DNA of 64,000 nucleotides from Anaerolineae bacterium (lineage in GTDB: Bacteria > Chloroflexota > Anaerolineae > Aggregatilineales > Phototrophicaceae): NCBI GenBank assembly GCA_022843745.1, contig JALHNB010000006.1, positions 1 through 64,000 of the forward strand, given 5' to 3'. Below, piece after piece: positions 12,958 through 21,188 of the stretch. Below the pieces are notes generated by a model. It saw nothing but the letters and a program-made list of their open reading frames with translations, was not told the DNA's origin and made no database searches. The first letter of the stretch is position 1, and each line of letters begins with the position of its first letter. Position numbers and translations under genes: made by a program.

Positions 12958-13876
12958 AATTGTCGATTTCCTGTACCACTGAGCGTAAAACATTGATCGC
13001 TGTCGATTCGCTGTCGCCTGCCGACATGAACGCGATGAGGTAGCTGTTCTCGCCGACTTTTATCACACCCGCATCGTCAACGACACGTCCAACCGCGACA
13101 TCAGTGGAAGGCAAGATGCCATCTTTCCCCATATACCCCCCCGGATACACACGCTCAATCGGCGAACGATAAACTTCGCCAGCCGAAATCGACAGCAGCG
13201 CTTTTGTCGCGCGTACTGCTTCACGAAATTCCGGCGACTGTGTGAAAAATTCGCCGCGTGTGATGAAATCATAGCCTCGCGCGAGATCGGCTGCCGTAAA
13301 CACGTTGTCCACCTGATAATCAATACCGCGCACGCGCACCACCCGCTGAAACGATGGCGCAAAACGCGGATCGCTGAGTCCAACTGTTGGGCTGCCTTCC
13401 CATTTCCAGGTATGCAGACCATTTTCGATGCCAACCGTATTCAGCAGAAAATTGTTGAATTTTTCAATCGCGTTTTCCGATCCGCTGACTCGGCGCGAAA
13501 CATTATCCAGCACCACGCCCGTCGCGCCATTATCGCTGAAAACGGTCATGCGGTACAGCGGCGTGTATTCGCTGGCATCCCACTCTTCCGGCGGCATACT
13601 GAGAAAATAATACAGCACCACAAATGCTTTGAAACAGCTTGCCACCGGATAAAGTTGATTGACATTGATCTGAATTCGAAATTCTTCATCCTGATGGTTG
13701 TTAATACACCGAAAATCCAGCGTCATGCTCAGGCCGCTGAAAACAGCTTCCAACTCGCGGCGCATACTCGCGACTAACGGTGTTTCGGTGTACCAGTCAT
13801 AAGCGTGCGCACGGCCCGCCCCCCAAACGCCTAGCGCCGCCGCGCCCATATAGCGCAAAAAACGACGCCTGTTCAT
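12929..13876 (-). CDS. Tat-exported class A beta-lactamase-like serine hydrolase
   Basis: 315 residues from the ATG at 13876. The N-terminus NRRRFLRYMGAAALGVWGAGRAHA is a twin-arginine-type signal with an AHA cleavage site. The mature protein shows SCFK at about residues 80-83, the SxxK nucleophile motif of penicillin-recognising enzymes, then SDNGATG near 114 (the SDN motif) and a late KDG in place of KTG. It is therefore likely an extracytoplasmic hydrolase acting on peptidoglycan or a beta-lactam-like substrate. True beta-lactamase activity is not shown: the E166 loop cannot be assigned by eye. It follows the HAD gene with a TGATG junction. Confidence 0.82.
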   Translation of the reverse strand: MNRRRFLRYMGAAALGVWGAGRAHAYDWYTETPLVASMRRELEAVFSGLSMTLDFRCINNHQDEEFRIQINVNQLYPVASCFKAFVVLYYFLSMPPEEWDASEYTPLYRMTVFSDNGATGVVLDNVSRRVSGSENAIEKFNNFLLNTVGIENGLHTWKWEGSPTVGLSDPRFAPSFQRVVRVRGIDYQVDNVFTAADLARGYDFITRGEFFTQSPEFREAVRATKALLSISAGEVYRSPIERVYPGGYMGKDGILPSTDVAVGRVVDDAGVIKVGENSYLIAFMSAGDSESTAINVLRSVVQEIDNYERNRSDAG

Positions 13877-14664
13877 CAAGACGATAACGCTCCAATCAAC
13901 GCGGGTAAGCCCTCAAATACGCCATCAGGTCGCAAACCATCGTTCAAATCCGCCCGTGTAGAGATGCCTGTCAGCACCAATGCCGTTCGCATACCGAGCG
14001 TGACCGCACCGCTGATGTCGGTATCCAGCCGATCCCCAATCATCAGTGTCCGGTTGATGGGCGTTCCCAATGAGGTCAGTGCTGCTTCATACATCGGCGA
14101 AAACGGCTTGCCGATAATGACAGGTTCACGTCCGGTTGCCGCCCGCAGCGCCGCGATCAGGCTGCCCGTCCCTGGTACGGGGCCACCAGGCGCGGGATAA
14201 GTCGTGTCGGGATTGGTGCCGATAAAATCCGCACCCCGATGAATCAAATAATGAGCGCGTTTGAGCTTGGCGTAGGTCAAATCCCAATCCAGCCCCGCGA
14301 CCACAACACGCGCGTCCTCATCATCGGTGAGGGTGTATCCGGCTTCCCGAACAACCTTGCGCAGGCTGTCGCTGCCAAAAACGTGAATAGGCGTATCGGT
14401 GGGATAATGCGCCAGCAGATAACTGACCGTCGCCGTCCCGGATGTAATAATCCGCGTTTCCGGCACATCCGGCACGCCCATCCCCGCCAGTTTGGCAACA
14501 TAATCGGTGCGGGTTTTGCTGCTGTTATTGGTCGCCAGCATATAGGGAATGCCGCGTACACGTAACAAATCAAAAAATTCGATTAAGCCGGGCAGTGCCT
14601 CATCCCCCTGCCAGAGAACGCCGTCCATATCCGAAACAATGCCGGAAATATCAGAAAAACTCAT
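13876..14664 (-). CDS. HAD-IIA family sugar/nucleotide phosphatase (NagD-like)
   Basis: 262 residues. The HAD core is complete: motif I DMDGVLWQGDEALPG near the start, motif II TNNSSKT, motif III GKPFSPMYEAAL and motif IV MIGDRLDTDISGAVTLGM. The C2-type cap between II and III places it in subfamily IIA with NagD and 4-nitrophenylphosphatase. Such enzymes remove phosphate from sugar phosphates or nucleotides in the cytoplasm; the exact substrate is unknown. First gene of the minus-strand trio HAD - serine hydrolase - GNAT. Confidence 0.93.
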   Translation of the reverse strand: MSFSDISGIVSDMDGVLWQGDEALPGLIEFFDLLRVRGIPYMLATNNSSKTRTDYVAKLAGMGVPDVPETRIITSGTATVSYLLAHYPTDTPIHVFGSDSLRKVVREAGYTLTDDEDARVVVAGLDWDLTYAKLKRAHYLIHRGADFIGTNPDTTYPAPGGPVPGTGSLIAALRAATGREPVIIGKPFSPMYEAALTSLGTPINRTLMIGDRLDTDISGAVTLGMRTALVLTGISTRADLNDGLRPDGVFEGLPALIGALSS

Positions 14665-14744
14665 AAATACCCTCTCTCCACAGCGACAGAAATATGACCT
14701 TCATGTTACAATCCGGCTCGGTAAACGCAAAGGGGAAATCCGAA

Positions 14745-15608
14745 ATGACCTACTCAATTGTCGCTTTCGACCCGGATGAACAGGCATGGGGTGTGGCTGT
14801 CGCCAGCAAATTTCTCGCGGTAGGGGCTGTGGTCAGTTATGCGAAGGCGGACGCGGGTGCGGTGGCGACTCAGGCACTATGCAAAATGAGCTTCGGGCCG
14901 GATGGACTGGCGCTCATGGCACAGGGCAAAAGCGCTCAGGAAACGCTCGATTTTCTGCTCACAAGTGACCCCGGCGCGGCTGGACGGCAGGTCGGCATGG
15001 TCGATTCACGCGGCGGTGCGGCGGCGCACACAGGCAGCGAGTGTATGGATTGGGCGGGGCATCGAGTCGGCAAAGGCTTCACCTGTCAGGGAAATATTTT
15101 GACAGGCGACGATACGCTGGACGCAATGGTCGAAACGTTTACAAGCGCAAAAGGCGAATTGGCGGATCGGCTCGTTTCCGCGCTGATGGCAGGCGATACT
15201 GTTGGCGGAGATCGACGCGGCAAGCAGGCGGCAGCGGTTGTGGTTGTGCGTCCCAATGGCAGCTACGGCGGAGACACAGACCGCTACCTTGATCTGCGCG
15301 TGGACGACGACCCCGAACCTGTGCTGAAATTACAAACGCTCCTGGCATCGCATCATTTGTTTTTCGGCAAACCTCGTCCAGAAGATTTAATCCCGATCAC
15401 GGAGTTAATCGCACACGAACTACAAGCGCTGCTCATATCACAAGGTTACTACACAGGCGCGGTCAGCGGCGTGTGGGATGAGTCCACAAAGCAAGCCTTC
15501 TGGAATATGATCGGCAGCGAAAATCTGGAAGAACGTTGGAATCCTGGCAGCGATACCAACAAAATCGACAGCGTGGCACTCAAATATTTGCGCGAACGAT
15601 TCAAATAA
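14745..15608 (+). CDS. DUF1028 protein with C-terminal peptidoglycan-binding-like domain
   Basis: 287 residues from the ATG at 14745, preceded by AGGGGA; an upstream in-frame ATG lacks a ribosome site. Residues 1 to about 205 match DUF1028, an Ntn-hydrolase-like fold (TYSIVAFDPDEQAWGVAVASKFLAVG, ATQALC, GDRRGKQAAAVVVVRPNGSYGG). Residues about 220-287 resemble a PG_binding_1 unit (ELIAHELQALLISQGYYTG...WDESTKQAFWN), often fused to DUF1028. Activity of the family is not established. It is divergent from the HAD gene and 8 bases before the GT39 gene. Confidence 0.88.
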   Translation: MTYSIVAFDPDEQAWGVAVASKFLAVGAVVSYAKADAGAVATQALCKMSFGPDGLALMAQGKSAQETLDFLLTSDPGAAGRQVGMVDSRGGAAAHTGSECMDWAGHRVGKGFTCQGNILTGDDTLDAMVETFTSAKGELADRLVSALMAGDTVGGDRRGKQAAAVVVVRPNGSYGGDTDRYLDLRVDDDPEPVLKLQTLLASHHLFFGKPRPEDLIPITELIAHELQALLISQGYYTGAVSGVWDESTKQAFWNMIGSENLEERWNPGSDTNKIDSVALKYLRERFK

Positions 15609-15616
15609 GTCCTTCG

Positions 15617-17311
15617 ATGAAATCTGGTAAATCAGGTGTGCGGTTAATCATCCCCCTGCTCATCATTCTTCTTGGAGCATGGTTGCGATTTCATGCGCTT
15701 GTGCAGGATCACCGTTTTCACCCTGACGAAGCGCTGTTCAGCACTTTTGCCCGCGCGGCTGCCGTCAACGGCGATTGGATGCTCCCCGGCGCACTCGATA
15801 AAACGCCACTCGCTATTTACGCCAATGCCCTCTCTCAAGTGTTCGTCGGTGAGGGCGAATTTGCGGCACGTCTGCCGGGGACACTCGCGAGTATTTTGCT
15901 GATTCCGGTGATGGGTGCGCTGGCACGCCAGGGGTTCAAAAGCTACTCGCGCCCTTCCGCTGAGGGTTCAAACCCTCAGCTAATTCAAATCAAGTCCACT
16001 AAAGGGACTCGTAATAAGTCTAGTAATCGAAGTAATAACCCCTTTAGTGGGTTTGTATTTCGGCAGCCGGGCATTTCAATGCCTGGCGTAGCAACGTCAC
16101 TGTTTGCGATGCTCCTCACTGCCCTCTCGCCGTTCGCCATCGCTTTTAGCGCCACAGCCTTTACCGACGGCATGATGCTGATGTTCATGACTCTCGCATT
16201 ACGGTTGATTGTCGCTGGACGCTGGGGGTGGAGTGGTTTCGCGCTGGCGTTGGCGTTCGCCTGCAAGCAGCAAGCGCTGTTTTATGTGCCGCTTGTTTTA
16301 GCGTTAGGAATTCTATCGATTGACATACGGGCACGATACATCGTGCCCCTACAAAATCGTATCGGACGATTCATTCTGATATTCGTATTGGGCATCGGTG
16401 CGCTTTTAATGTGGGACAGCGCACGCGGGGAAACGAGTATTTTCGCGCTGGCAGCCGTGAACAATGACCCCTGGCGACTGATTCGCGCTAACGAAATTTT
16501 GCCACGTTTGACAGAATGGCTCGATAACGCGCAAATGCTCCTCGCCGTGGGCTGGATGACGCTCACGCTGATTATCGTCGCGCTGGCTGTGCTTGTGATT
16601 CGCGTCATTCGCCGGCCTCGTCACCGCGCCATCGTGATCGACCTGATTCTTTTCACATTTATTTTGAGCTACGGGCTGGTACATTGGCTAATCGCATTCA
16701 ACACCTATGATCGCTATATGTTGCCGATTCTGCCGCCGCTGATCCTGCTGGTAGCACGCGGAATCGGGTCAGTTATTTGGGTAGTCGAGAGTCAAATTGC
16801 GCAAATCGGGCGTAGGGGCATGATGCAACATGCGCATCTTCTCATACCAATCTTTCTCACTGCTATCCTGCTTATTCCGGCCATCAACGCCAGCGAAGGT
16901 CGCACAACGATAAACGACGAATATCACCAATATGAAGGCATTGACGAACTGGCGGCCTATCTCAACAGTAAACCTGTCGCGACGGTCATTTATGATCGCT
17001 GGCTCGGTTGGGAATTGGCTTATTATATGGGTCAGTGGACGGATAAACGCCGTGTCTATTACCCAACACCGGATGAATTGGCGAGGGGCGCGTTGGCGTT
17101 ATGTGAGATCGGCCCGCGTTATCTGCCTGCACCAGTACATCAGCCGATTAATCCCTATCTGGAAGCGCTGCGCGAAGCTGGATTCGGCGTGACACAGGTT
17201 TATGACACGCCAGAATTTGTGGTTTACGAAATTATGGTCGGGGTGGACGCTTCAAGCGCTGAATCATCTTCGCCTGATCGGTTGGAGTCGTGCGGTGATG
17301 AATCTCCGTAG
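15617..17311 (+). CDS. GT39/ArnT-like polytopic glycosyltransferase with repeat-derived inserts
   Basis: 564 residues from the ATG at 15617. An inner-membrane enzyme predicted to transfer a sugar from a polyprenyl-phosphate donor. The N-terminal helix is followed by DHRFHPDEALFSTFAR, the catalytic-loop Asp/Glu pattern of the PMT_2 family, then about 10 further hydrophobic helices and a soluble C-terminal part. After the third helix (GALARQGF) comes a hydrophilic stretch of about 50 residues, absent from relatives as far as I recall, encoded almost wholly by palindromic DNA at 15959-16087. A second palindrome (16329-16348) encodes RARYIVP in another loop. The frame stays open throughout. Its last 80 bases overlap the convergent PadR gene. 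Confidence 0.85.
   Translation: MKSGKSGVRLIIPLLIILLGAWLRFHALVQDHRFHPDEALFSTFARAAAVNGDWMLPGALDKTPLAIYANALSQVFVGEGEFAARLPGTLASILLIPVMGALARQGFKSYSRPSAEGSNPQLIQIKSTKGTRNKSSNRSNNPFSGFVFRQPGISMPGVATSLFAMLLTALSPFAIAFSATAFTDGMMLMFMTLALRLIVAGRWGWSGFALALAFACKQQALFYVPLVLALGILSIDIRARYIVPLQNRIGRFILIFVLGIGALLMWDSARGETSIFALAAVNNDPWRLIRANEILPRLTEWLDNAQMLLAVGWMTLTLIIVALAVLVIRVIRRPRHRAIVIDLILFTFILSYGLVHWLIAFNTYDRYMLPILPPLILLVARGIGSVIWVVESQIAQIGRRGMMQHAHLLIPIFLTAILLIPAINASEGRTTINDEYHQYEGIDELAAYLNSKPVATVIYDRWLGWELAYYMGQWTDKRRVYYPTPDELARGALALCEIGPRYLPAPVHQPINPYLEALREAGFGVTQVYDTPEFVVYEIMVGVDASSAESSSPDRLESCGDESP
15959..16087. repeat. Cluster of three palindromic repeats inside the GT39 reading frame
   Basis: Three different hairpins in 130 bases. 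(1) GCTGAGGGTT (15959-15968) with AACCCTCAGC (15971-15980), perfect 10 bp. (2) CAAGTCCACTAAAGGG (15991-16006) with CCCTTTAGTGGGTTTG (16040-16055), 14 of 16 paired, enclosing 33 bases. (3) GCCGGGCATT (16066-16075) with AATGCCTGGC (16078-16087), 10 bp with one G-T. The design resembles REP/MITE-like dispersed elements. Copies elsewhere cannot be searched here. Confidence 0.85.
16329..16348. repeat. Palindromic repeat in GT39 coding sequence
   Basis: GGGCACGAT (16329-16337) and ATCGTGCCC (16340-16348) are a perfect 9-bp inverted repeat with a 2-base centre, followed by CTAC. Repeats of the form GGGGCACG...CGTGCCCC are dispersed in several cyanobacterial and Chloroflexota genomes (from memory). 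A decayed relative, TAGGGGCATGATGCAACATG, lies at 16813-16832 in the same gene. Confidence 0.7.
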
Positions 17312-17894
17312 GCGCACTGCTGGGGATATCGTGCATGTCATCCTCATTCACCGCTGGATAACGAGTATGCCAATCCTCCACAAAAGCTTTCAACCAGGCT
17401 TGTTCCGCGGTCATCATGGCGATGCTGTGCGTATACAATGCCCGAATGTGATTTGGCACAGGCTTGTTGTCAGCCTGATGCCGCGCCCAGGATTTTTGCG
17501 CCACTTCCAGACGGCTATTCAAGTCGTTTTGATGCTGCGTGAGTGCTTTGTACACTTGTTTGGGCGACATCGCGTTAAGATTCGCCAACCCAAGCTCAAA
17601 ACCTGCCCCGATCACATGCGGCTGACGCAGCAGTTCGGCGATTGCCGTTTGCAGCACCCCCCGTCCAGCCTCGGTGATCTGATAAACTTTACGCGCTGGC
17701 CCTGGCCCGGAAAATCGCAGTTCGCTGGTGAGCAAATCCTGGCGTTCGAGCTTATTGAGGATGTAATAAATCGACGAAAATCCAATCGCCAGCCATTCGC
17801 GCAAACCGCGCTCATCAATAATTTGCTGGATTTCATAGCCGTAGCGCGGCCCTTCGGCAACCAGGCTGAGGATTGTCAATTCGGTTTCAGTCAT
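17232..17894 (-). CDS. PadR-family transcriptional regulator
   Basis: 220 residues from the ATG at 17894 (a GTG precedes it directly). Residues 1-85 are the PadR winged helix: TELTILSLVAEGPRYGYEIQQIIDERG, SSIYYILNKLERQDLLTSEL, ARKVYQITEAGRGVL. The longer C-terminal half (about 90-185) is helical and matches the PadR C-terminal dimerisation region (Vir_act_alpha_C type). PadR proteins usually repress nearby exporters or stress genes when no ligand is bound; the target here is not visible. The 3' end overlaps the GT39 gene by 80 bases, convergent. Confidence 0.92.
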   Translation of the reverse strand: MTETELTILSLVAEGPRYGYEIQQIIDERGLREWLAIGFSSIYYILNKLERQDLLTSELRFSGPGPARKVYQITEAGRGVLQTAIAELLRQPHVIGAGFELGLANLNAMSPKQVYKALTQHQNDLNSRLEVAQKSWARHQADNKPVPNHIRALYTHSIAMMTAEQAWLKAFVEDWHTRYPAVNEDDMHDIPSSAPTEIHHRTTPTDQAKMIQRLKRPPRP

Positions 17895-17957
17895 CACACG
17901 CTATTCCAGAGTTGAAATATGAATTTCTCGTAGCATAACAGCTTTTCGAGATTTCCG

Positions 17958-18359
17958 TCAAGCTTGATTACGACGGCCTGTGCGCAGCACTTCCTGAACG
18001 ATTTTGGTAAGATTCGCCGCCACATAGGGCTTGGTGATATAGCGATCCGCGCCCATCTTCAAACCGTCACGTATTTGCTCAGGGTCAGCCAGAGCCGAAA
18101 GAATAATGATGGGCAAATCATTGAAAACAGCTTTGGCCCGCATCTGGCGCAAAAGTTCCAGCCCGCTGACATCTGGCAGCATCAGATCAAGCAGCACCAT
18201 ATCGGGCAGCGGTTTATGACGTAAAACCTGGGCGGCCTCAGCAGCCGTACCAGCCGTGACAACATCCATACCAATATTAGCCAATAACACACGCACGAGT
18301 TCTTGCAGTTGTGGATCGTCGTCTATGACAAGAACACGTTTTTTATTCTGCGAAGTCAC
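17958..18359 (-). CDS. Single-domain response regulator
   Basis: 133 residues, only a receiver domain. Acidic pocket DDD at 13-15, phospho-acceptor D58 (VLLDLMLPDVSG), the conserved Ser in ILSAL and K110 in YITKPY are all present, so it should be phosphorylatable. There is no output domain: it would act by protein contact, like CheY or PilH. No kinase is adjacent; the chemosensory CheA of this window lies 25 kb away and is a possible but unproven partner. Confidence 0.93.
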   Translation of the reverse strand: MTSQNKKRVLVIDDDPQLQELVRVLLANIGMDVVTAGTAAEAAQVLRHKPLPDMVLLDLMLPDVSGLELLRQMRAKAVFNDLPIIILSALADPEQIRDGLKMGADRYITKPYVAANLTKIVQEVLRTGRRNQA

Positions 18360-18405
18360 TAATTTGTCTCCTTGTCTATATAGCTGTAGTTTTAGCGCAC
18401 GAGTG

Positions 18406-18436
18406 TTGCCAATGCAATATCATTCTAGGGTATAAT
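18406..18436 (+). promoter_or_regulatory. Promoter of the LysM lipoprotein gene
   Basis: TTGCCA (18406-18411) and TATAAT (18431-18436) with a 19-base spacer, 66 bases before the start codon at 18502. The spacer is slightly long but the -10 is perfect. Confidence 0.55.
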
Positions 18437-18501
18437 TGCCGTGTTTTCCTCTTCAGTGTATGCTCAAAGAGGGAAATTCGATTTTGAGGAGAGGTTTTCG
18501 A

Positions 18502-19335
18502 ATGACATTACGTTGGCTGCGCTTGATATGTATTCTGTCCGTTTTGGTGCTTGCAGGCTGTTTCCAGCAGGCTGGTGAATCGCTGCAACCAGTCAGCAAT
18601 ACTGCCGCGCCACAGAGCGCACCTGAAACTATCCAACCGGGACAGATAATAGACGTTACGCCAACTGTGAGCAGCACACAAGGCTCACTCGAATCCACCT
18701 TTCCGCCGATCACGATTATATCGCCCTCCACGCCAACGCCCATTTTGCCTACCGAAGCGATAACACCTTCAGGGCCAACGCCTACATTGCCGCAGTTTAT
18801 CACACCTGTCAGCCCATTGGGGCCAGAAGTCGCCACCGCAACGCCTTCGCTCTTTAGTGGGGATGGTGTGACGACACCGACGTTCATGGTAACACCAACC
18901 ACCCTTTTCAGTGAGAACAGCACAACCAGCAGCGGCGATGGAACGTGTACCTATACTGTTGAGCCGGGAGATAATCTCTACCGCATCGCACTCAGTAACG
19001 ACACGACAGTCGCCGATATGCGTACCGCCAACCCCGACTTGCAGGGTGAGAATCCAGTTTTACAGCCCGGACAGACTTTAAACCTGCCTGTATGCGCGAA
19101 TGAGGAACCGGAAATTGTCGAGCTTGATCCGGCGACACCTACGCCACCTATTGACACGCCCATCGATGCGACACCCGTTCCCAGCAGCGGCGAAACCTAT
19201 ACCGTCCAGCGCGGTGACACACTCTTTACGATTGCGCAGCGGCTCGGCACAACCGTCTCTGCACTTCAGGATGCTAACAATATTTCTGACCCGAATCGCA
19301 TCAGCGTCGGTCAGGTATTGATCGTCCCTGGCTGA
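18502..19335 (+). CDS. Lipoprotein with two LysM domains
   Basis: 277 residues from the ATG at 18502, which has GAGGAGAGG 7 bases upstream. The signal ends in LAGC, so Cys20 should be lipidated and the protein anchored at the membrane. Residues 25-145 are a low-complexity Thr/Pro/Ser linker, typical of Chloroflexota surface proteins. Two LysM units follow: about 149-197 (YTVEPGDNLYRIA) and 231-276 (YTVQRGDTLFTIAQRLGTTVSALQDANN), which bind peptidoglycan or chitin-like glycans. No catalytic domain is present, so it is likely a wall-binding adaptor. The stop is 1 base from the convergent lipoprotein gene. Confidence 0.92.
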   Translation: MTLRWLRLICILSVLVLAGCFQQAGESLQPVSNTAAPQSAPETIQPGQIIDVTPTVSSTQGSLESTFPPITIISPSTPTPILPTEAITPSGPTPTLPQFITPVSPLGPEVATATPSLFSGDGVTTPTFMVTPTTLFSENSTTSSGDGTCTYTVEPGDNLYRIALSNDTTVADMRTANPDLQGENPVLQPGQTLNLPVCANEEPEIVELDPATPTPPIDTPIDATPVPSSGETYTVQRGDTLFTIAQRLGTTVSALQDANNISDPNRISVGQVLIVPG

Positions 19336-19336
19336 T

Positions 19337-20002
19337 TTAACGCGCCCCGACCATAAAGGCATCACGGATCAGGATGTCATCAAAGCGCACCCATGCGGTT
19401 TGATCGACAGCCCCCAACGTGATGCCTAGCTGCCCTTCGGTAAATTCGTCATCAAAAGCCTCACCGACGAAAACGTCATTGACGAACATCGCCAGATAAT
19501 CATCCACACAAACCGCGCGAATTTCGTTCGTTACCAGCCCTTGTTTGATCGCGTTGTGCCGCTGCCAGGGTACAAGTTGGAACAGGTCGCTCCGATCACT
19601 CGTCCCCACGCTGATCGTAAATTCGCCTGTGCTGGCGATTAGAAAATAATAGCCATTCCCGTTTTCATCGGCGCGGCAGATCACACCAAAACCGTTCCCA
19701 AAACTTCCCTGACTTTGCCGCACAGTGGCATTGATGATCACGTTATCGTGAATTTCATGGTTGAGGGACCAGATATAGCCCCGGTTGGCAACAACAGCCC
19801 CTTCCAAACCACCTTCGTTGATTCGGAAAAGTGCGGAGTCATTATCGAGCGAGTAAATATCCCAGGTGGTCGTCCCCTGCTGAAAATAATAGGCCGTGCG
19901 CCGATCACCCGTATATACGCTGCGTGTCGGCCCACCATCGGGTTGCGACGAACACGCACTCAAAAAAATCAATGCTAACAATAAAACCCGGCTTTTAAAC
20001 AC
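19337..20002 (-). CDS. Lipoprotein with jelly-roll (LamG/DUF1080-like) domain
   Basis: 221 residues. MFKSRVLLLALIFLSAC is a lipoprotein signal with Cys17 as the anchor. The rest looks like an all-beta concanavalin-type domain: YYFQQGTTTWDIYSLDN, GNGYYFLIASTGEFTISV, IRAVCVDDYLAMFVNDVFVGEAFDDEFTEGQLGITLGAVDQTAWVRFDDILI. The last motif is characteristic of DUF1080/LamG-like carbohydrate-associated domains. No catalytic residues can be assigned. AGGAG lies 8 bases before the start, directly after a terminator-like hairpin in the leader. Confidence 0.8.
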   Translation of the reverse strand: MFKSRVLLLALIFLSACSSQPDGGPTRSVYTGDRRTAYYFQQGTTTWDIYSLDNDSALFRINEGGLEGAVVANRGYIWSLNHEIHDNVIINATVRQSQGSFGNGFGVICRADENGNGYYFLIASTGEFTISVGTSDRSDLFQLVPWQRHNAIKQGLVTNEIRAVCVDDYLAMFVNDVFVGEAFDDEFTEGQLGITLGAVDQTAWVRFDDILIRDAFMVGAR

Positions 20003-20010
20003 TGTACCAA

Positions 20011-20049
20011 CTCCTAAAAAACGAAACGCCCGGTTGCAATCACCGAGCG
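20011..20049 (-). terminator. Terminator-like hairpin in the leader of the lipoprotein gene
   Basis: On the minus strand CGCTCGGT (20049-20042) pairs with ACCGGGCG (20034-20027) around a 7-base loop, followed at once by TTTCGTTTTTT and then the AGGAG of the lipoprotein gene. A TATAAT lies about 55-75 bases upstream on the same strand. This is the architecture of an attenuator or of a short terminated RNA; no known riboswitch class was recognised. Confidence 0.5.
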
Positions 20050-20247
20050 CACTCTATTAGCAAACCTATGTGAATTTACAACGATACAAAATTATTTCAA
20101 AGCATTATAAATGCTTATTCCAATGTAGGGTAGTTTACCTCACGCTCCGGCACAGCACCAACTTTTAGGGCAAACATCGCGCTCGATTGATGCGATACTG
20201 TCTCAACGCTGCGCAGCGTCTTGCCGATTCAAGAGGAGATCACAGCG

Positions 20248-21129
20248 ATGTCTGACACCATATTGAATTACTACCGGACGCAGAGTCCTATCACCGATCC
20301 ACAGGAACACACCGCGCTGTTCGAAAATTTGCCGAGTGATTTACCGGGACTCCATCAAATCATACAAAACGTTCTGATCCATAACTGGAAAATTCGAAAA
20401 TTTCATCGTCATTTGCTCGAAGGCCGCACGCACGAATACGAGATTCGCCGCATCGCGCCGTTGCTTTCTCGGATTCTCGAACTGGATAACCAGCCCTTAA
20501 CGGTGACACGCCCAACCGAAAAATTAGCCATAATCGACTGTCGGCATTTTGCGACCTTGCTCTGCGCGATTCTGCGTTACTAGGGCGTACCTGCCCGTGT
20601 GCGCTGCGGCTTCGCAACCTACCTCGAAAAATCGCATTATCAGGATCATTGGCTATGCGAATACTGGAACGGGTCGCGCTGGGTAATGGAAGACCCCGAT
20701 CTGATGATGCACGATGTCCCGCCCGATCAATTCATCACTGCCGGACGCGCATGGCTAATGACGACTAAGGAAGGCATGGATCCAAATACGTTTGGCTATT
20801 CGCCGGACGCGCCGGAGCGTGGCTGGTGGTGTCTTCGCCATGATCTTATTCGTGATCTGGCATCGCTCAATAAATTTGAAGCGGAATCCAGCGATATATG
20901 GGGGTTGATGGACAAGGATGAAAGCGATGTTTCACCCACAGACCGCGAATTGCTCGATGAGGCCGCCACGCTCACTGCCTCGCCGGATGAAAACTTTGAG
21001 CCGATTCAAGCCTTTTATAGCCGTCAACTCGATTTTCGTGTCCCGCAATCCATCAAACTCTACAATTATGTTAACGAAACGATGCGTACTGATGATGTGA
21101 GCATCGAACTCGGCCTGAGTGGAAAATAG
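20248..21129 (+). pseudogene. Transglutaminase-like protein gene broken by an in-frame amber codon
   Basis: A single frame runs from the ATG at 20248 (AAGAGGAG upstream) to 21129, interrupted only by TAG at 20581-20583. Both halves belong together: the first ends in CRHFATLLCAILRY and the second continues GVPARVRCGFATYLE...DHWLCEYWNGSRWVMEDPD, the Cys / GIPARxxxGY / His / Asp pattern of the transglutaminase core. The codon is probably a former CAG (Gln) or CGG (Arg). The gene's own final stop is also TAG, as are other stops here, so recoding is unlikely. A GTG at 20599 could start a truncated product but lacks a ribosome site. Confidence 0.85.
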
Positions 21130-21188
21130 TCTAAATTAATCATCAAACCGCTAGGAAGCTAATATGTAAATCGTTTCCTGGCGGCTGG

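Noticed and set aside
20581-20583. TAG read as an amino acid (recoding) in the transglutaminase-like gene
   Set aside because: TAG is used as a normal stop in the same gene and in other genes of the window, and no pyrrolysine-type context is seen.
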